A stretch of DNA of 64,000 bases from Mesorhizobium sp. NZP2298 (GCF_013170825.1 NZ_CP033365.1:4166001-4230000); one strand, 5' to 3'. Shown: positions 53,030-63,479, numbered from the stretch's first letter. Made by a program: numbers and translations. The notes: generated by a model from the letters alone, not told the origin.

Positions 53030-54433
53030 GTGTTCCTTTCGGTTTTCGACCTGTTCAAGATAGGCATCGGCCCCTCCAGCTCTCACACGATGGGGCCGAT
53101 GACTGCCGCCCGGCGGTTTCTCGACGAAGTCGCGGGGGACGACTGGCCGCGGCCCGCCGGCGCCAAGGTCGCCCGCATCGGGGCCAGCCTGCATGGCTCG
53201 CTCGCTTATACCGGAATCGGCCATGGCAGCGACCGCGCCGTTATCCTCGGCCTCGCCGGCCAGACCCCGCAAACAGTCGATCCCGACCAGGCTGACGGCA
53301 TTGTCAGCCGCATCACCGCCGACAGGCTGATTTCACCGCCCGGCCACCCGTCCTACCATTTCGACCCGACCACGGATCTGGTGCTCGACCGCAAGACGCC
53401 GCTCACGGGTCACGCCAACGGCATGGCGTTCTATGCCTACGATTCCGCTGATCGCCTGCTTCTCAAACGCATCTACTATTCGATCGGCGGCGGCTTCGTG
53501 GTCTCGGAAGAAGAACTGCAGCGGATGAAGGCCAAGGGGTCGGTGACGACGGAAGGCAAGAAAGTGCCTTATCCCTTCAAGAACGCGGTCGAGATGCTGA
53601 AGATGGCGGCCAAGAGCGGCCTTTCCATCGCCGAGATGAAGCGCGTCAACGAGGAGACGCAGATGTCGCGCGAGGATCTCGATGCCGGCCTCGACGCGAT
53701 CTGGAGTGCGATGAAGGGCTGCATCGACCGTGGCTTGTCGCAGGATGGCATCATGCCTGGCGGGCTGAAGGTGCGGCGCCGCGCCCGGCAGCTCCACGAC
53801 AAGCTGCAGGAACAGTGGCAACAGAACCGGCCAAATCCGCTGCTCGCCAATGACTGGCTGTCGATCTACGCGATGGCGGTTAACGAGGAGAATGCGGCCG
53901 GCGGGCGCGTCGTCACCGCGCCGACCAATGGCGCAGCCGGCACGCTGCCGGCGGTGCTTCGCTACTGGCTGCATTTCCATCCGGAGGCCGACCAGCCGAG
54001 CATCCGCGACTTCCTGCTGACGGCAGCGGCCGTCGGCGGCATCATCAAGACCAATGCGTCGATCTCGGGCGCCGAGGTCGGATGCCAGGGCGAGGTCGGC
54101 TCCGCCTCGGCAATGGCAGCGGCCGGCTTGTGCGCCGTCATGGGCGGTACGGCCATGCAGGTCGAGAATGCGGCCGAGATCGCGCTCGAACACCATCTCG
54201 GCATGACCTGCGATCCGGTCGGCGGGCTGGTGCAGGTTCCGTGCATCGAGCGCAATGCTCTCGGCGCGGTCAAGGCGGTGACCGCCGCGTCATTGGCGAT
54301 CAAGGGCGACGGCGTTCACTTCGTGCCCCTCGACTCGGCGATCGAGACCATGCGCCAGACCGGCCTCGACATGAACGAGAAGTACAAGGAAACCAGCCTC
54401 GGCGGGCTCGCTGTCAATGTCGTGGAGTGCTGA
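53030..54433 (+). CDS. sdaA: L-serine ammonia-lyase (iron-sulfur)
   Basis: 467 residues, single-chain type. [20 protein letters not shown] opens the beta domain; the catalytic domain has [40 protein letters not shown] and [20 protein letters not shown], with the three Cys for a [4Fe-4S] cluster. It deaminates L-serine to pyruvate. GTG 53030 follows CAGGAGACAGC; an upstream extension to 52943 lacks similarity. Confidence 0.94.
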   Translation: MFLSVFDLFKIGIGPSSSHTMGPMTAARRFLDEVAGDDWPRPAGAKVARIGASLHGSLAYTGIGHGSDRAVILGLAGQTPQTVDPDQADGIVSRITADRLISPPGHPSYHFDPTTDLVLDRKTPLTGHANGMAFYAYDSADRLLLKRIYYSIGGGFVVSEEELQRMKAKGSVTTEGKKVPYPFKNAVEMLKMAAKSGLSIAEMKRVNEETQMSREDLDAGLDAIWSAMKGCIDRGLSQDGIMPGGLKVRRRARQLHDKLQEQWQQNRPNPLLANDWLSIYAMAVNEENAAGGRVVTAPTNGAAGTLPAVLRYWLHFHPEADQPSIRDFLLTAAAVGGIIKTNASISGAEVGCQGEVGSASAMAAAGLCAVMGGTAMQVENAAEIALEHHLGMTCDPVGGLVQVPCIERNALGAVKAVTAASLAIKGDGVHFVPLDSAIETMRQTGLDMNEKYKETSLGGLAVNVVEC

Positions 54434-54502
54434 GGGCGCTTGGCACTGTGGAGAAGTTCGTCAGGCCGTTGACGTACCGGTGCTCCGGACTAACCTTAGC
54501 GA

Positions 54503-54940
54503 ATGGCTCTCAATCTCCTAAAACTGTGCGTCGGCTGCGACAGCGTCGAGGATCTCGAGGAATGGATCGAGTTCCGTCTTGACGAACGGCGCCGAGCCGG
54601 TGAACCGGCCGAACACTGGCACACCACGCGCATGGTGCCGACGCGCGGCGCCGAGATCATCGATGGTGGTTCGCTCTACTGGGTGATCAAGGGCAACGTG
54701 CAGTGCCGCCAGCTGATCACTGAGATCCGGCCGTTCACCGACGATGAGGGCATCGGCCGCTGCCATTTGATGCTCGATCCGCAAGTCGTGCGCACCGACT
54801 GGCAGCCGCGGCGGGCTTTCCAGGGCTGGCGCTACCTGAAACCTTCGGACGCGCCACTCGATCTCGGCAAGGGCAAGGCCGGACTGGTCGAGATGCCGCC
54901 GAAACTCAGGCGCGAGCTTGCCGACCTCGGCTTGCTGTAG
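54503..54940 (+). CDS. DUF1489 family protein
   Basis: 145 residues. MALNLLKLCVGCDSVEDLEE, then HTTRMVPTRGAEIIDGGSLY and WQPRRAFQGWRYLKPSDAP are hallmarks of DUF1489, an alphaproteobacterial family of unknown function. A pair of Cys-x-x-Cys-like residues near the N terminus (LCVGC) is notable. ATG 54503 has weak TTAGCGA upstream. It lies 69 bases after sdaA. Confidence 0.88.
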   Translation: MALNLLKLCVGCDSVEDLEEWIEFRLDERRRAGEPAEHWHTTRMVPTRGAEIIDGGSLYWVIKGNVQCRQLITEIRPFTDDEGIGRCHLMLDPQVVRTDWQPRRAFQGWRYLKPSDAPLDLGKGKAGLVEMPPKLRRELADLGLL

Positions 54941-55217
54941 GTCTCCGCGCACAAGCGTTGCCTGTCCCGGCGCGGGCTGTTTCTGGCCCCCAATCTTGCC
55001 TCGCACTGGACTTGCAAGCGGAGCCACAACGCCACATCTTGAAATTCATGCGCGATCAAAAGCTGTCGAACTCGACGAAAGCCGCGGCATTCGCCGGGCC
55101 GGCCTGCATGGCGGCCTCTTCTCGCCCGAGGGAAGGCCATCATTCCGGCGCAGAAAAAGTGTTCGGTGACATCACGCGGCTGTCCGGGCGGACAGGATAT
55201 CCGCGGGGCGGTGGGAA

Positions 55218-55919
55218 ATGTTAGGCGCAATTATCGTTCTGGTCGCATTGCTGCTGGTGCTCTTGGCCGTGGTCTCGGCCTTCCTCCGGGCGGACCCCGC
55301 ACGGCTCGCGAGCGGGACGAGAACACTGGCTCCGGTCCTGCTGGCGCTGGCGGGCGGCGCCCTGCTTCTAGTCGGTCGAAGCGGAATCGGCGGCGTCATC
55401 CTGTTCGTGGCGATCGGCTGGTATGCCGCCGCCCACGCGAACCGACCCAAGGCCGGTTCGGCGCCAGGAAAACGCTCGACGGTGCGGACGGCGGCACTCG
55501 AGATGGAGCTGGATCACAATACGGGCGGCCTTGAAGGACTGGTTCTGGCCGGCCGCCACGACGGCAAGATGCTTGGCGCGATGGGCCTTGCGGAGCTGCA
55601 GCATCTCTACCGCGAACTCTCCGGCGATGCGGAGAGTCGCCAACTGCTAGAGACGTATCTTGACGGCCGATTTCCCGTCTGGCGCAAAAACACTGAGACG
55701 AACGGTGGCGAAGGGCTGGGTGTTGCGCCAGGTCCGGGCTCCATGACTAAGGAGGAGGCCTACAAGGTCCTTGGTCTTGAAGCGGGGGCCGCCGCGGCGG
55801 ATGTCCGCAAGGCGCACCGCCGCCTGATGCAGCGCCTGCACCCCGATGTCGGCGGCACGTCTTTCCTGGCGGCGCGAATTAACGAAGCCAAGGACGTCTT
55901 GCTCTCCAATCACAATTAG
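55218..55919 (+). CDS. membrane-anchored J-domain protein
   Basis: 233 residues. Two N-terminal hydrophobic segments (IIVLVALLLVLLAVVSAFLR and VLLALAGGALLLVG) anchor the protein; a middle region (LEMELDHNTGGLEGLVLAG) follows, and a J domain ends it (MTKEEAYKVLGLEAGAAAAD, HPD motif in RLHPDVGG). It may recruit DnaK to the membrane. ATG 55218 lies after GGGCGGTGGGAA. The 277 bases upstream hold no gene I can support. Confidence 0.85.
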   Translation: MLGAIIVLVALLLVLLAVVSAFLRADPARLASGTRTLAPVLLALAGGALLLVGRSGIGGVILFVAIGWYAAAHANRPKAGSAPGKRSTVRTAALEMELDHNTGGLEGLVLAGRHDGKMLGAMGLAELQHLYRELSGDAESRQLLETYLDGRFPVWRKNTETNGGEGLGVAPGPGSMTKEEAYKVLGLEAGAAAADVRKAHRRLMQRLHPDVGGTSFLAARINEAKDVLLSNHN

Positions 55920-55966
55920 TTCTCCTTCGACGCAGCAAATTTCCGGGAGATCGCTTCCACACCGTT

Positions 55967-57391
55967 CTATTGCTGGACGGCGTAGCACTCGATTTTCTTC
56001 TTCTTCAAAGCGGTGCAGGCCTTCCAGGCGGCGTCCTTCGATCCGAAGCCGCCAAAGCGGGCGCGGTAATAGGTGACGCCGTCCTTGTCGAAGGCGACGG
56101 TGAAGCCGGCAGCATCCGCCAGCACCTTGGGCGCCTGCTTGGTGGTCTTGTCGAGGAATGCCTGGGCTTCCGACTGTTTAGGCGACGATGCGACCTGGAT
56201 GGCCCAGCCCGACGGTACCGACGCCGTGTTGACCGGATCGACAGCCGGTGCCGGTTCCGCATAGGCGGCCACGACCTGCGCCGTAGCGACCTTGGGGGCA
56301 GCGACGATGACGGTCTTCACCTTCTTTGCCGGGACTACCAGCTTGGGTGTCTCGGCCTGAGCGGTATCCGCGTCCTCGCTGTCGCCCTGGGCAACGGTTG
56401 CGTCGTCGGCGACAGCCGTGTCGTCTTCAGCGACAGCTACCGGCTTTTCATCCGGGGTGGGCGCGTCGTGCTTGGGCAGGAGAACCTTGGCAAGTGCCTT
56501 GATCGGATTGTTGCTGTCAGCCTTGGCAACCAGATCGCCACCGCCGCGGGTCGATGCCCTCGGCATATAGGTGTTGATCAGACTTGCCATCTGGTTGTCG
56601 CGGCTGCCGCCCGACGTCCCGCCCATGACAACGGCGACGAGCCGGCGGTTGCCGTCGGAGACGGACGAGACGAGATTGAAGCCGGAGGCACGGGTGTAGC
56701 CGGTTTTGATGCCGTCGACGCCCTTGATGCGTCCAAGCAGGCGGTTATGGCCGTTGATGCGCTGGCGGCCGTAGAGAAAGGAGCGCTGCGAGAAATAGCC
56801 ATAGTACTGGGGAAAATGCTCGCGCAGTGCGATGCCCAGCGTAGCCATGTCGCGCGCGGTGGTGAACTGACCAGGGTCGGGCAAGCCGTTGGCATTGCGG
56901 AAGACGGTGCCGTTCATGCCGAGCTGCCGCGCCTTGGCGGTCATCATGCGGGCAAAGGTGGTTTCATCACCGCCAAGCATTTCGCCGAGCGCGGTGGCCG
57001 AATCATTCGCCGACTTGGTGACGATCGACAGGATCGCGGTCTCGACCGTGACCGAACCGCCCGGCTTTACGCCGAGTTTCGTCGGCGCCTCGGCGGAGGC
57101 ATGGGCCGAAAACACCACCGGCGAGTTTTTGCTGATCTTGCCCTTCGCCATCGCTTCGAAGGTCAGATAGAGCGTCATCATCTTGGTCAGCGACGCCGGA
57201 TAGCGCCTGCCGTTGGCATCCGCGGAGTACAGCACCTTGCCCGTCTTGGCGTCCACGACAATGGCTGCCGGCCGCGCTGCCAGCGACGAGGCGACGTCAG
57301 CGCAGACGAATGTCATCGCCAAGGCGAAGACCATGATCGCTTTGAGGGGGGAGGTGGATTTGGAAACGATGCCCAACAACGCCTGACGCAC
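55967..57391 (-). CDS. D-alanyl-D-alanine carboxypeptidase with SPOR domain
   Basis: 474 residues. Signal peptide around residues 1-38, then peptidase S11: RYPASLTKMMTLYL (SxxK), TKSANDSATALGE (SxN), and VDGIKTGYTRASGF (KTG). An Ala/Val/Pro-rich linker (about 290-390) leads to a SPOR domain (WAIQVASSPKQSEAQAFLDK, YYRARFGGFGSKDAAWKACT) for septal peptidoglycan. Start taken as GTG 57391 with AAGGGAA upstream; the extension to 57457 has none. Lies opposite the J-protein. Confidence 0.9.
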   Translation of the reverse strand: MRQALLGIVSKSTSPLKAIMVFALAMTFVCADVASSLAARPAAIVVDAKTGKVLYSADANGRRYPASLTKMMTLYLTFEAMAKGKISKNSPVVFSAHASAEAPTKLGVKPGGSVTVETAILSIVTKSANDSATALGEMLGGDETTFARMMTAKARQLGMNGTVFRNANGLPDPGQFTTARDMATLGIALREHFPQYYGYFSQRSFLYGRQRINGHNRLLGRIKGVDGIKTGYTRASGFNLVSSVSDGNRRLVAVVMGGTSGGSRDNQMASLINTYMPRASTRGGGDLVAKADSNNPIKALAKVLLPKHDAPTPDEKPVAVAEDDTAVADDATVAQGDSEDADTAQAETPKLVVPAKKVKTVIVAAPKVATAQVVAAYAEPAPAVDPVNTASVPSGWAIQVASSPKQSEAQAFLDKTTKQAPKVLADAAGFTVAFDKDGVTYYRARFGGFGSKDAAWKACTALKKKKIECYAVQQ

Positions 57392-57552
57392 TGATATTTC
57401 CCTTGAATTCTTCGTTGCGCTGGAGGCGGCAAAGGGTCCTGCCTCACTTCCAGCCAAGCTAGCGGGGCAGCGTTACCAATCCGTTTATGGTAACCGCCGC
57501 GTTCACCATTTTCTTCGGGCTTGAAACTCACTTTATTTGATTTTTAGCCATT

Positions 57553-57564
57553 GCCTGCGCAGGC
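57553..57564. promoter_or_regulatory. perfect palindrome upstream of the phasin gene (possible PhaR site)
   Basis: GCCTGCGCAGGC is a 12-bp perfect palindrome containing CTGC and GCAG, the half-sites reported for PhaR in Rhodobacter and Paracoccus. It lies about 113 bases upstream of the phasin start. Confidence 0.45.
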
Positions 57565-57587
57565 AGGCCCCGCACGCAGGTCAAATA

Positions 57588-57615
57588 TTGACTTTTGTGC
57601 GGCGCACAATATATT
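57588..57615 (+). promoter_or_regulatory. phasin promoter with an overlapping palindrome
   Basis: TTGACT (57588-57593) and TATATT (57610-57615) are 16 bases apart. The spacer holds TTGTGC-GGC-GCACAA (57595-57609), a palindrome with TGC/GCA half-sites like PhaR operators. The phasin start is 61 bases further on. Confidence 0.6.
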
Positions 57616-57676
57616 TGAGTGCATTGCACAAGGGCGCCCCGAAGAAGGACGCCTCAACCGTCAAGGGAATCGTGAA

Positions 57677-58006
57677 ATGACCCAGACCTATGAGGACTTC
57701 AGCAAATACGGCAAGGAATTCGCCGATACCGGATTGAAGAGCTTCGCTTCGCTCTCCAAGGGCGCGCAGGCGATCGCGACCGAAGCCGGTGAATACACCA
57801 AGAAGAGTTTCGAGGCCGGCAGCGCCGCTGCCGAGAAGCTGTTTTCGGCCAAGTCGCTGGAAAAGGCGATCGAGATCCAGTCCGACTACGCCAAGCAGTC
57901 CTACGAGGCGTTCGTCGCCGAAGCCACCAAGATTGGCGATCTCTATGCCGAACTCGCCAAGGAAGCCTACAAGCCGTTCGAATCGATCGTTGCCAAGGCG
58001 AAGTAA
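57677..58006 (+). CDS. phasin (PHA granule protein)
   Basis: 109 residues, amphipathic helices rich in Ala, Lys and Glu: FSKYGKEFADTGLKSFASLS, then AGSAAAEKLFSAKSLEKAIE and EAYKPFESIVAKAK. Phasin_2-type protein that coats polyhydroxyalkanoate granules. ATG 57677 follows AAGGGAATCGTGAA. PhaR-like palindromes and a strong promoter lie upstream, and a strong terminator downstream, so it is a single-gene unit. Confidence 0.88.
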   Translation: MTQTYEDFSKYGKEFADTGLKSFASLSKGAQAIATEAGEYTKKSFEAGSAAAEKLFSAKSLEKAIEIQSDYAKQSYEAFVAEATKIGDLYAELAKEAYKPFESIVAKAK

Positions 58007-58050
58007 TTTTCGTCCGACAGCTGCAACTCCGGCCCTTTGGGTCTGGGACA

Positions 58051-58082
58051 AACCCGGTCGCGGAAGCGCGGCCGGGTTTTTT
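58051..58082 (+). terminator. rho-independent terminator after the phasin gene
   Basis: AACCCGGTCGCG (58051-58062), GAAG loop, CGCGGCCGGGTT (58067-58078) with one mismatch, then TTTTTT through 58082. Confidence 0.9.
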
Positions 58083-58204
58083 CACGCCAATTTCCGCTCC
58101 GGGGCGGCGTAGCGCTTCACGATTGCGAAAATCCGCGAAGTTTGGTCACCTAGCCATATTGTCAGCTAACCAGAAGGGCTTAAAATCGTCCATCGAACAC
58201 CTAC

Positions 58205-58612
58205 ATGTCGAACTCGCATGAGGATTCGAAGAGGCAGGATTACGTGACGATCGGTTTGACTGCCACGAAACAAGTGGCGCGGATGCAAAACGGCGGCGGC
58301 GACGGCAATGAGGCCGGCCGCGGGACGGCCGTCATCACGCGCACCAAAACCAAGACCAAGAAGCCCAGCCTTTACCGGGTCCTCATCCTCAACGACGACT
58401 ACACTCCGATGGAGTTCGTGGTTCACGTCCTGGAGCGTTTTTTCCAGAAGGACCGCGAAGCCGCCACACGCATCATGCTTCATGTTCACAATCATGGAGT
58501 GGGCGAGTGCGGGGTCTATACATTCGAGGTGGCCGAGACCAAAGTGTCTCAGGTCATGGATTTCGCCCGACAGAATCAGCATCCGCTGCAATGCGTGATG
58601 GAGAAGAAGTGA
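58205..58612 (+). CDS. clpS: ATP-dependent Clp protease adaptor ClpS
   Basis: 135 residues from ATG 58205. The core has [20 protein letters not shown], the segment [20 protein letters not shown] and [20 protein letters not shown], the N-degron pocket residues (NDD, H of HNHGVG) included. A variable N terminus is present; ATG 58283 ([10 protein letters not shown]) may be the true start, since ClpS is usually about 105-120 residues. It delivers N-degron substrates to ClpA, encoded 6 bases downstream. Confidence 0.92.
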
Positions 58613-58618
58613 GGTAAC

Positions 58619-61087
58619 ATGCCGGCTTTCTCCCAAGGCCTGGAAAAGGCGCTTCACCAGGCGCTGACGCTCGCCAATGAGCGGCACCATGAATACGCAA
58701 CCCTTGAACATCTGCTGCTCGCGCTGATCGACGACACCGAGGCGGCCGCCGTCATGCGCGCCTGCAACGTCGATCTCGACGAGCTGAAGCACACTGTTCT
58801 CACCTATATCGACACCGAGCTCGACAACCTCGTCACCGGCTACGACGAGGACTCCAAGCCGACCGCGGGGTTCCAGCGCGTCATCCAGCGCGCGGTCATC
58901 CATGTGCAGTCGTCGGGCCGCGAGGAAGTGTCGGGCGCCAACGTGCTCGTCGCCATCTTCGCCGAGCGCGAGAGCCACGCCGCCTATTTCCTGCAGGAAC
59001 AGCAGATGACCCGCTACGACGCGGTCAACTACATCTCGCACGGCATCGCCAAGCGCCCGGGCGCATCGGAGACGCGCTCGCCGCGCGGCGCCGATGACGA
59101 GCAGGGCGGCCAGAACGGCGCCGAGCCGCAAGAGGAAGGCGGCAAGAAGAAGCAGCAGCAGGACGCGCTGACCGCCTACTGCGTCAACCTCAACAACAAG
59201 GCCAAGGCCGGGAAGATCGATCCGTTGATCGGGCGCGAGTCGGAAATCAACCGCACCATCCAGGTGCTGTGCCGCCGCTCCAAGAACAACCCGCTCTATG
59301 TCGGCGACCCCGGCGTCGGCAAGACGGCGATCGCCGAAGGCCTGGCCAAGCGCATCGTCGAGGGCGATGTTCCCGAAGTGCTGCACAACGCCACCATCTT
59401 CGCGCTCGACATGGGCACGCTGCTGGCCGGCACGCGCTATCGCGGCGATTTCGAGGAGCGGCTGAAGCAGGTCGTCAAGGAGCTCGAGGATTATCCGGGC
59501 GCCGTGCTGTTCATCGATGAGATCCATACGGTGATCGGCGCCGGCGCCACGTCGGGCGGCGCGATGGACGCGTCCAACCTGTTGAAGCCGGCTTTGTCGT
59601 CGGGTGCGATCCGCTGCATCGGCTCGACCACCTACAAGGAATTCCGCCAGTTCTTCGAGAAGGATCGCGCGCTCGTGCGGCGCTTCCAGAAGATCGACGT
59701 CAACGAGCCGACCATTGAGGATGCCATCGAGATCATGAAGGGGCTGAAGCCCTATTTCGAGGAATTCCACAAGGTCCGCTACACGAGCGAAGCCATCAAG
59801 GCCTCGGTCGAGCTGTCGGCGCGCTACATCAATGACCGCAAGCTGCCGGACAAGGCGATCGACGTGATCGACGAGACCGGTGCCTCGCAGATGCTGGTGC
59901 CGGAAGCCAAGCGCAAGAAGACCATCGGCATCAAGGAGATCGAAGCAACGATCGCCACAATGGCGCGCATTCCGCCGAAGACGGTTTCGGCCGATGACGA
60001 GAAAGTGCTGCAAGGCCTCGACATCGAACTGAAGCGTGTCGTCTATGGCCAGGATACCGCCATTACCGCGCTCACCTCGGCGATCAAGCTGGCTCGTGCC
60101 GGCCTGCGCGAACCGGAGAAGCCGATCGGCTCATACCTGTTCTCGGGCCCGACCGGCGTCGGCAAGACCGAAGTCGCCAAGCAACTCGCCGCCTCGCTCG
60201 GTGTCGAGCTGATCCGCTTCGACATGTCGGAATACATGGAACGTCATACCGTTTCACGGCTGATCGGCGCGCCTCCCGGCTATGTCGGCTTCGACCAGGG
60301 CGGCCTTTTGACCGATGGCGTCGACCAGCATCCGCACTGCGTGCTTTTGCTAGACGAGGTCGAGAAGGCACATCCGGACCTGTTCAACATCCTGTTGCAA
60401 GTGATGGATCACGGCAAGCTGACCGACCACAACGGCAAGCAGATCGACTTCCGCAATGTGATCCTGATCATGACCACCAATGCGGGTGCATCGGATGCGC
60501 AGCGGGCGGCGATCGGTTTCGGTTCGACCAAGCGCGAAGGCGACGATGTCGAGGCGATCAATCGGCTGTTCACGCCGGAGTTCCGCAACCGTCTCGATGC
60601 GATCATCCCGTTCGGCTCGCTGCCGGTGCCGGTGATCCATCAGGTGGTGCAGAAGTTCGTCATGCAGCTCGAGGCCCAGCTCTCCGAGCGTGGCGTCACC
60701 TTCGACCTGTCGCCGGATGCGATCGCCTGGCTTGCCGACAAGGGCTATGACGAGCGCATGGGGGCGCGACCGCTCGGTCGTGTCATCCAAGAGCACATCA
60801 AGAAGCCGTTGGCCGACGAGGTGCTGTTCGGCAAGCTGAAGAAGGGCGGCACGGTGCGCGTCACCGTCGAGAAGAAGGAAACCGGCGAGACCGGCCTGAA
60901 GCTCGAATCGCTGGCCGATGAGGCGCCGGTGCAGCCGAAGAAGGAAGAGCCGGAAGACGCACCCAAGCCAAGGAAGGCCGTGGCCAAGAAACCCGCGGCA
61001 AAGAAGGTTGTGGCGCAGAAGCCGGAGCCCAAGGGCAAGGATGGCGGCAAGCGCAGCCTGGTGCCGCAACTGCCAAGAAAGAACTGA
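58619..61087 (+). CDS. clpA: ATP-dependent Clp protease ATP-binding subunit ClpA
   Basis: 822 residues. The N domain (about 1-145) is followed by two AAA+ modules: first Walker [14 protein letters not shown] near residue 227 and second [13 protein letters not shown] near 510. The ClpP-binding loop segment and D2 sensor ([20 protein letters not shown]) are present. The C terminus adds about 60 residues rich in Lys, Pro and Glu. It unfolds substrates for ClpP. ATG 58619 follows GAGGTAAC and is 6 bases after clpS. Confidence 0.96.
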   Translation: MPAFSQGLEKALHQALTLANERHHEYATLEHLLLALIDDTEAAAVMRACNVDLDELKHTVLTYIDTELDNLVTGYDEDSKPTAGFQRVIQRAVIHVQSSGREEVSGANVLVAIFAERESHAAYFLQEQQMTRYDAVNYISHGIAKRPGASETRSPRGADDEQGGQNGAEPQEEGGKKKQQQDALTAYCVNLNNKAKAGKIDPLIGRESEINRTIQVLCRRSKNNPLYVGDPGVGKTAIAEGLAKRIVEGDVPEVLHNATIFALDMGTLLAGTRYRGDFEERLKQVVKELEDYPGAVLFIDEIHTVIGAGATSGGAMDASNLLKPALSSGAIRCIGSTTYKEFRQFFEKDRALVRRFQKIDVNEPTIEDAIEIMKGLKPYFEEFHKVRYTSEAIKASVELSARYINDRKLPDKAIDVIDETGASQMLVPEAKRKKTIGIKEIEATIATMARIPPKTVSADDEKVLQGLDIELKRVVYGQDTAITALTSAIKLARAGLREPEKPIGSYLFSGPTGVGKTEVAKQLAASLGVELIRFDMSEYMERHTVSRLIGAPPGYVGFDQGGLLTDGVDQHPHCVLLLDEVEKAHPDLFNILLQVMDHGKLTDHNGKQIDFRNVILIMTTNAGASDAQRAAIGFGSTKREGDDVEAINRLFTPEFRNRLDAIIPFGSLPVPVIHQVVQKFVMQLEAQLSERGVTFDLSPDAIAWLADKGYDERMGARPLGRVIQEHIKKPLADEVLFGKLKKGGTVRVTVEKKETGETGLKLESLADEAPVQPKKEEPEDAPKPRKAVAKKPAAKKVVAQKPEPKGKDGGKRSLVPQLPRKN

Positions 61088-61103
61088 TCATTTCGCAGTC
61101 GAG

Positions 61104-61130
61104 AAAAGCCCCGGAAACGGGGCTTTTTTT
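61104..61130 (+). terminator. rho-independent terminator after clpA
   Basis: AAAAGCCCCG (61104-61113), GAAA tetraloop, CGGGGCTTTT (61118-61127) and T-run to 61130. A textbook terminator. Confidence 0.95.
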
Positions 61131-61151
61131 CATTTGAACAATGGGGTGGCT

Positions 61152-61793
61152 ATGGCCGGCCAGATCATCATCCTCAACGGCGCGCCGCGATCAGGAAAGT
61201 CGAGCATCGCCCGAGCCATTCAGGAAAGCTTCGATGGCCCGTGGATGAATCTGGGCGTCGACGGCTATGAGCGGATCACACCCCCGCGATATCGTCCGGG
61301 AATAGGCCTGCGCCCCGGCGGGGAGCGACCTGACCTTGAGGTCCTCGTGCCCCGCTTTTATGCGGCCCTCTATGAATCGATCGCGGCCCACAGCCGGCTG
61401 GGCCTGAATGTCGTGACGGATGTCGGCCATCACGATGCGTATTCAAAGCCCCTCAACTGCCTGATCGATTGTGCGCGCCGGCTCGCCGACCTGCCGGTGC
61501 TGTTTGTCGGCGTTCGCTGTCCAATTGAAATCATTATGGAAAGGCGAGCCGCCAGCGAGGCGGGCAGGGGTTATGTCATCGGCTCGCCGGCTGATCCCGT
61601 ACCTTCGCCGGTGCGCCTGTGGCAGGATGAGGTACATCGGCCGGGCGTATACGATCTTGAGGTCGACACTTCGTTGCTGAGCCCGGTGCAGTGCGCGGAT
61701 GCGATCCGCGAACGGCTTCTACCGGGAGCGGCGCACCCGACAGTCTTTCAGGGGCTTGCGGATCCGCCCCCCGCAATCCATCAGCGTTCCTGA
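61152..61793 (+). CDS. chloramphenicol phosphotransferase-like kinase
   Basis: 213 residues. P-loop GAPRSGKSSIARAIQESF, then LGVDGYERITPPRY (base Asp of CPT proteins), LGLNVVTDVGHHD and VGVRCPIEIIMERRAA. The family (CPT) transfers phosphate to hydroxyl groups of small molecules; the Streptomyces enzyme inactivates chloramphenicol. Here the substrate is unknown. ATG 61152 is preceded by GGGGTGG; ATG 61141 is out of frame. It stands alone after the clpA terminator. Confidence 0.75.
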   Translation: MAGQIIILNGAPRSGKSSIARAIQESFDGPWMNLGVDGYERITPPRYRPGIGLRPGGERPDLEVLVPRFYAALYESIAAHSRLGLNVVTDVGHHDAYSKPLNCLIDCARRLADLPVLFVGVRCPIEIIMERRAASEAGRGYVIGSPADPVPSPVRLWQDEVHRPGVYDLEVDTSLLSPVQCADAIRERLLPGAAHPTVFQGLADPPPAIHQRS

Positions 61794-62948
61794 CTATACC
61801 GACGCAGCTTCCGGGCGGGCCGAAGGAATCTCGCTCGCGAAACGCGAAGCAATCGTCGTCCGGGACAATACAACACCGGTGATTTTCCAGATGGCGACCG
61901 AGATCAGCATGCCCGCGTAACCGTCCGGGGCGTAGTGCCACCCAAGAACCACGGACCCGAGCATGATGATCGCCGCGAATATCCACATTACGACGCCCAG
62001 CCGTGGAGACAGCCTCGTTACATAGAGCGCAAAAAGCACGGATGACGCGACATGAATGGAAGGGAACGCTGATATGCCCATGGTTCCTGAAGACAGACCC
62101 TCATAGCCGTTCCACAACCGCTCCTGCAGGGACAGGGCCCAGACTGGATACTGTTTATTCGCCGATTGAAGTGCGTCCATCAACGGCTGATAGAGATCGC
62201 CAAACCCCAACCTTGCAAAGTAGCAAGGGCCGGCGGATGAGAATGTCAAAGCAACGAAGAAGCCGCCGATCAGCCAGAGCAGCATGAAACTGAGCAGGAA
62301 CTGATGACGCAGAAGAGTATCGCGGGTCGCCACGGCACTTGAAAAGACAGTCACGATCAGCACCACAAACCAAAAATTATAGCAGAAATTGAGAAGGCGG
62401 ATGGCTAGCGGGCTTTCAAGAATCCACCAGAGCCATTGGTAAGAAGCGCGGCCGAAATGCAGCTTGGTGCTGAAGTGTGCGATGGCCTGGTCCCAGGAGA
62501 AAGGCGCCAATACAGCGATCGCGCCCTTCAGCACTGAAAAACCCGAAACAAAAATCAGGATCGCGGCAAGGCCGTTCACGCCATTGGCAATGCGGTTCCT
62601 ATCGGTCAGCAATTGCCGGAAGGAAACCAGCAAATGGTTGGCCGGCGACTTTGCGCGATGGACCAACGCCAGTTGAATCAACCGGAAGGCTGCATATGCA
62701 CATCCAAAAATCCAGAAATAGACCACCAGATAAAAGGCATATTCATAAAGCAATCCGAAATCCGGAAAATTCCCGACCCGGGCGCCAACCACAAAGCCTA
62801 ATCCCAGAGTAAACAGCGCAACCGCATGAATAATACTGTGCCGAAGAAATGATTCGACCAAGAGTTTTGAAAACGCGGCCTCACCATTGGCTCCGGATCG
62901 CCGGCTCAAATATTCGAAAGTATCTTGCAATGCATGTCCCTCGCGCAC
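61794..62948 (-). CDS. PAP2-superfamily multi-pass membrane protein
   Basis: 384 residues, about eight membrane segments. PAP2 motif C2 is SAFPSIHVASSVLFALY and C3 is GWHYAPDGYAGM (H-x3-D), as in inositolphosphorylceramide synthase/Aur1-like and PAP2_3 proteins. It probably acts on a lipid phosphate in the inner membrane. The start is uncertain: GTG 62948, or a TTG about 18 bases downstream with GAGGGA upstream. Its stop abuts the CPT gene convergently. Confidence 0.8.
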   Translation of the reverse strand: MREGHALQDTFEYLSRRSGANGEAAFSKLLVESFLRHSIIHAVALFTLGLGFVVGARVGNFPDFGLLYEYAFYLVVYFWIFGCAYAAFRLIQLALVHRAKSPANHLLVSFRQLLTDRNRIANGVNGLAAILIFVSGFSVLKGAIAVLAPFSWDQAIAHFSTKLHFGRASYQWLWWILESPLAIRLLNFCYNFWFVVLIVTVFSSAVATRDTLLRHQFLLSFMLLWLIGGFFVALTFSSAGPCYFARLGFGDLYQPLMDALQSANKQYPVWALSLQERLWNGYEGLSSGTMGISAFPSIHVASSVLFALYVTRLSPRLGVVMWIFAAIIMLGSVVLGWHYAPDGYAGMLISVAIWKITGVVLSRTTIASRFASEIPSARPEAASV

Positions 62949-63041
62949 GAGAAATGCCTCGCAAGGGCTTGCTGGAGTATTAAGAAAGAAGCCGCCGGGT
63001 GGTGTCCCGGTCGCAGCGGTGATCGCTCGGTTTACAAAGGC

Positions 63042-63479
63042 TTAAGATTCAGCCGAAAGGGCGGCGCGGATCTTTTCGGCGTTCGCAGCCAGCACTTCGG
63101 GCTTTTCCATAGCGCCGGTATGCGGCTTCAGGGGGATGCCGTCGAAGCGCGGGATGACATGGATGTGCAGGTGATAGACGGTTTGCCCGGAGGCCGGTTC
63201 GTTGAACTGCAGGATGGTGACGCCATCGGCGTTGAGAGCCTTCTTCACGGCCAGGGCCACTTTCTGGACGACCGTGAAAAGCGGGCCGAAGGTCGACGGG
63301 TCGGCGTCGAGCAGATTGCGCGACGGCGCCTTTGGCACCACCAGCGTGTGGCCCGGCCCCTGCGGCATCACATCCATGAAAGCCACGACCGCATCGTCTT
63401 CGTAAACGCGGTGCGAAGGAATTTCGCCGCGCAGGATCTTGGCGAAGATGTTCTCGGTGTCATAGGCGGTTTGGGCCAT
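63042..63479 (-). CDS. HIT-family nucleotide-binding protein
   Basis: 145 residues from ATG 63479. Histidine triad YHLHIHVIPRFDG; also IFAKILRGEIPSHRVYEDDA and FMDVMPQGPGHTLVVPKA. HIT proteins hydrolyse AMP-lysine or dinucleotide-type substrates. A longer frame to 63509 adds ten unlikely residues. Confidence 0.92.
   Translation of the reverse strand: MAQTAYDTENIFAKILRGEIPSHRVYEDDAVVAFMDVMPQGPGHTLVVPKAPSRNLLDADPSTFGPLFTVVQKVALAVKKALNADGVTILQFNEPASGQTVYHLHIHVIPRFDGIPLKPHTGAMEKPEVLAANAEKIRAALSAES

Noticed and set aside
54832..55230. 132-codon minus-strand ORF and short plus-strand frames before the J-protein gene
   Set aside because: No ribosome binding site, low-complexity translation, and no family resemblance.
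58166..60013. 615-codon minus-strand ORF opposite clpS/clpA
   Set aside because: Antisense frame of two conserved genes with low-complexity Asp/Arg/His-rich translation.
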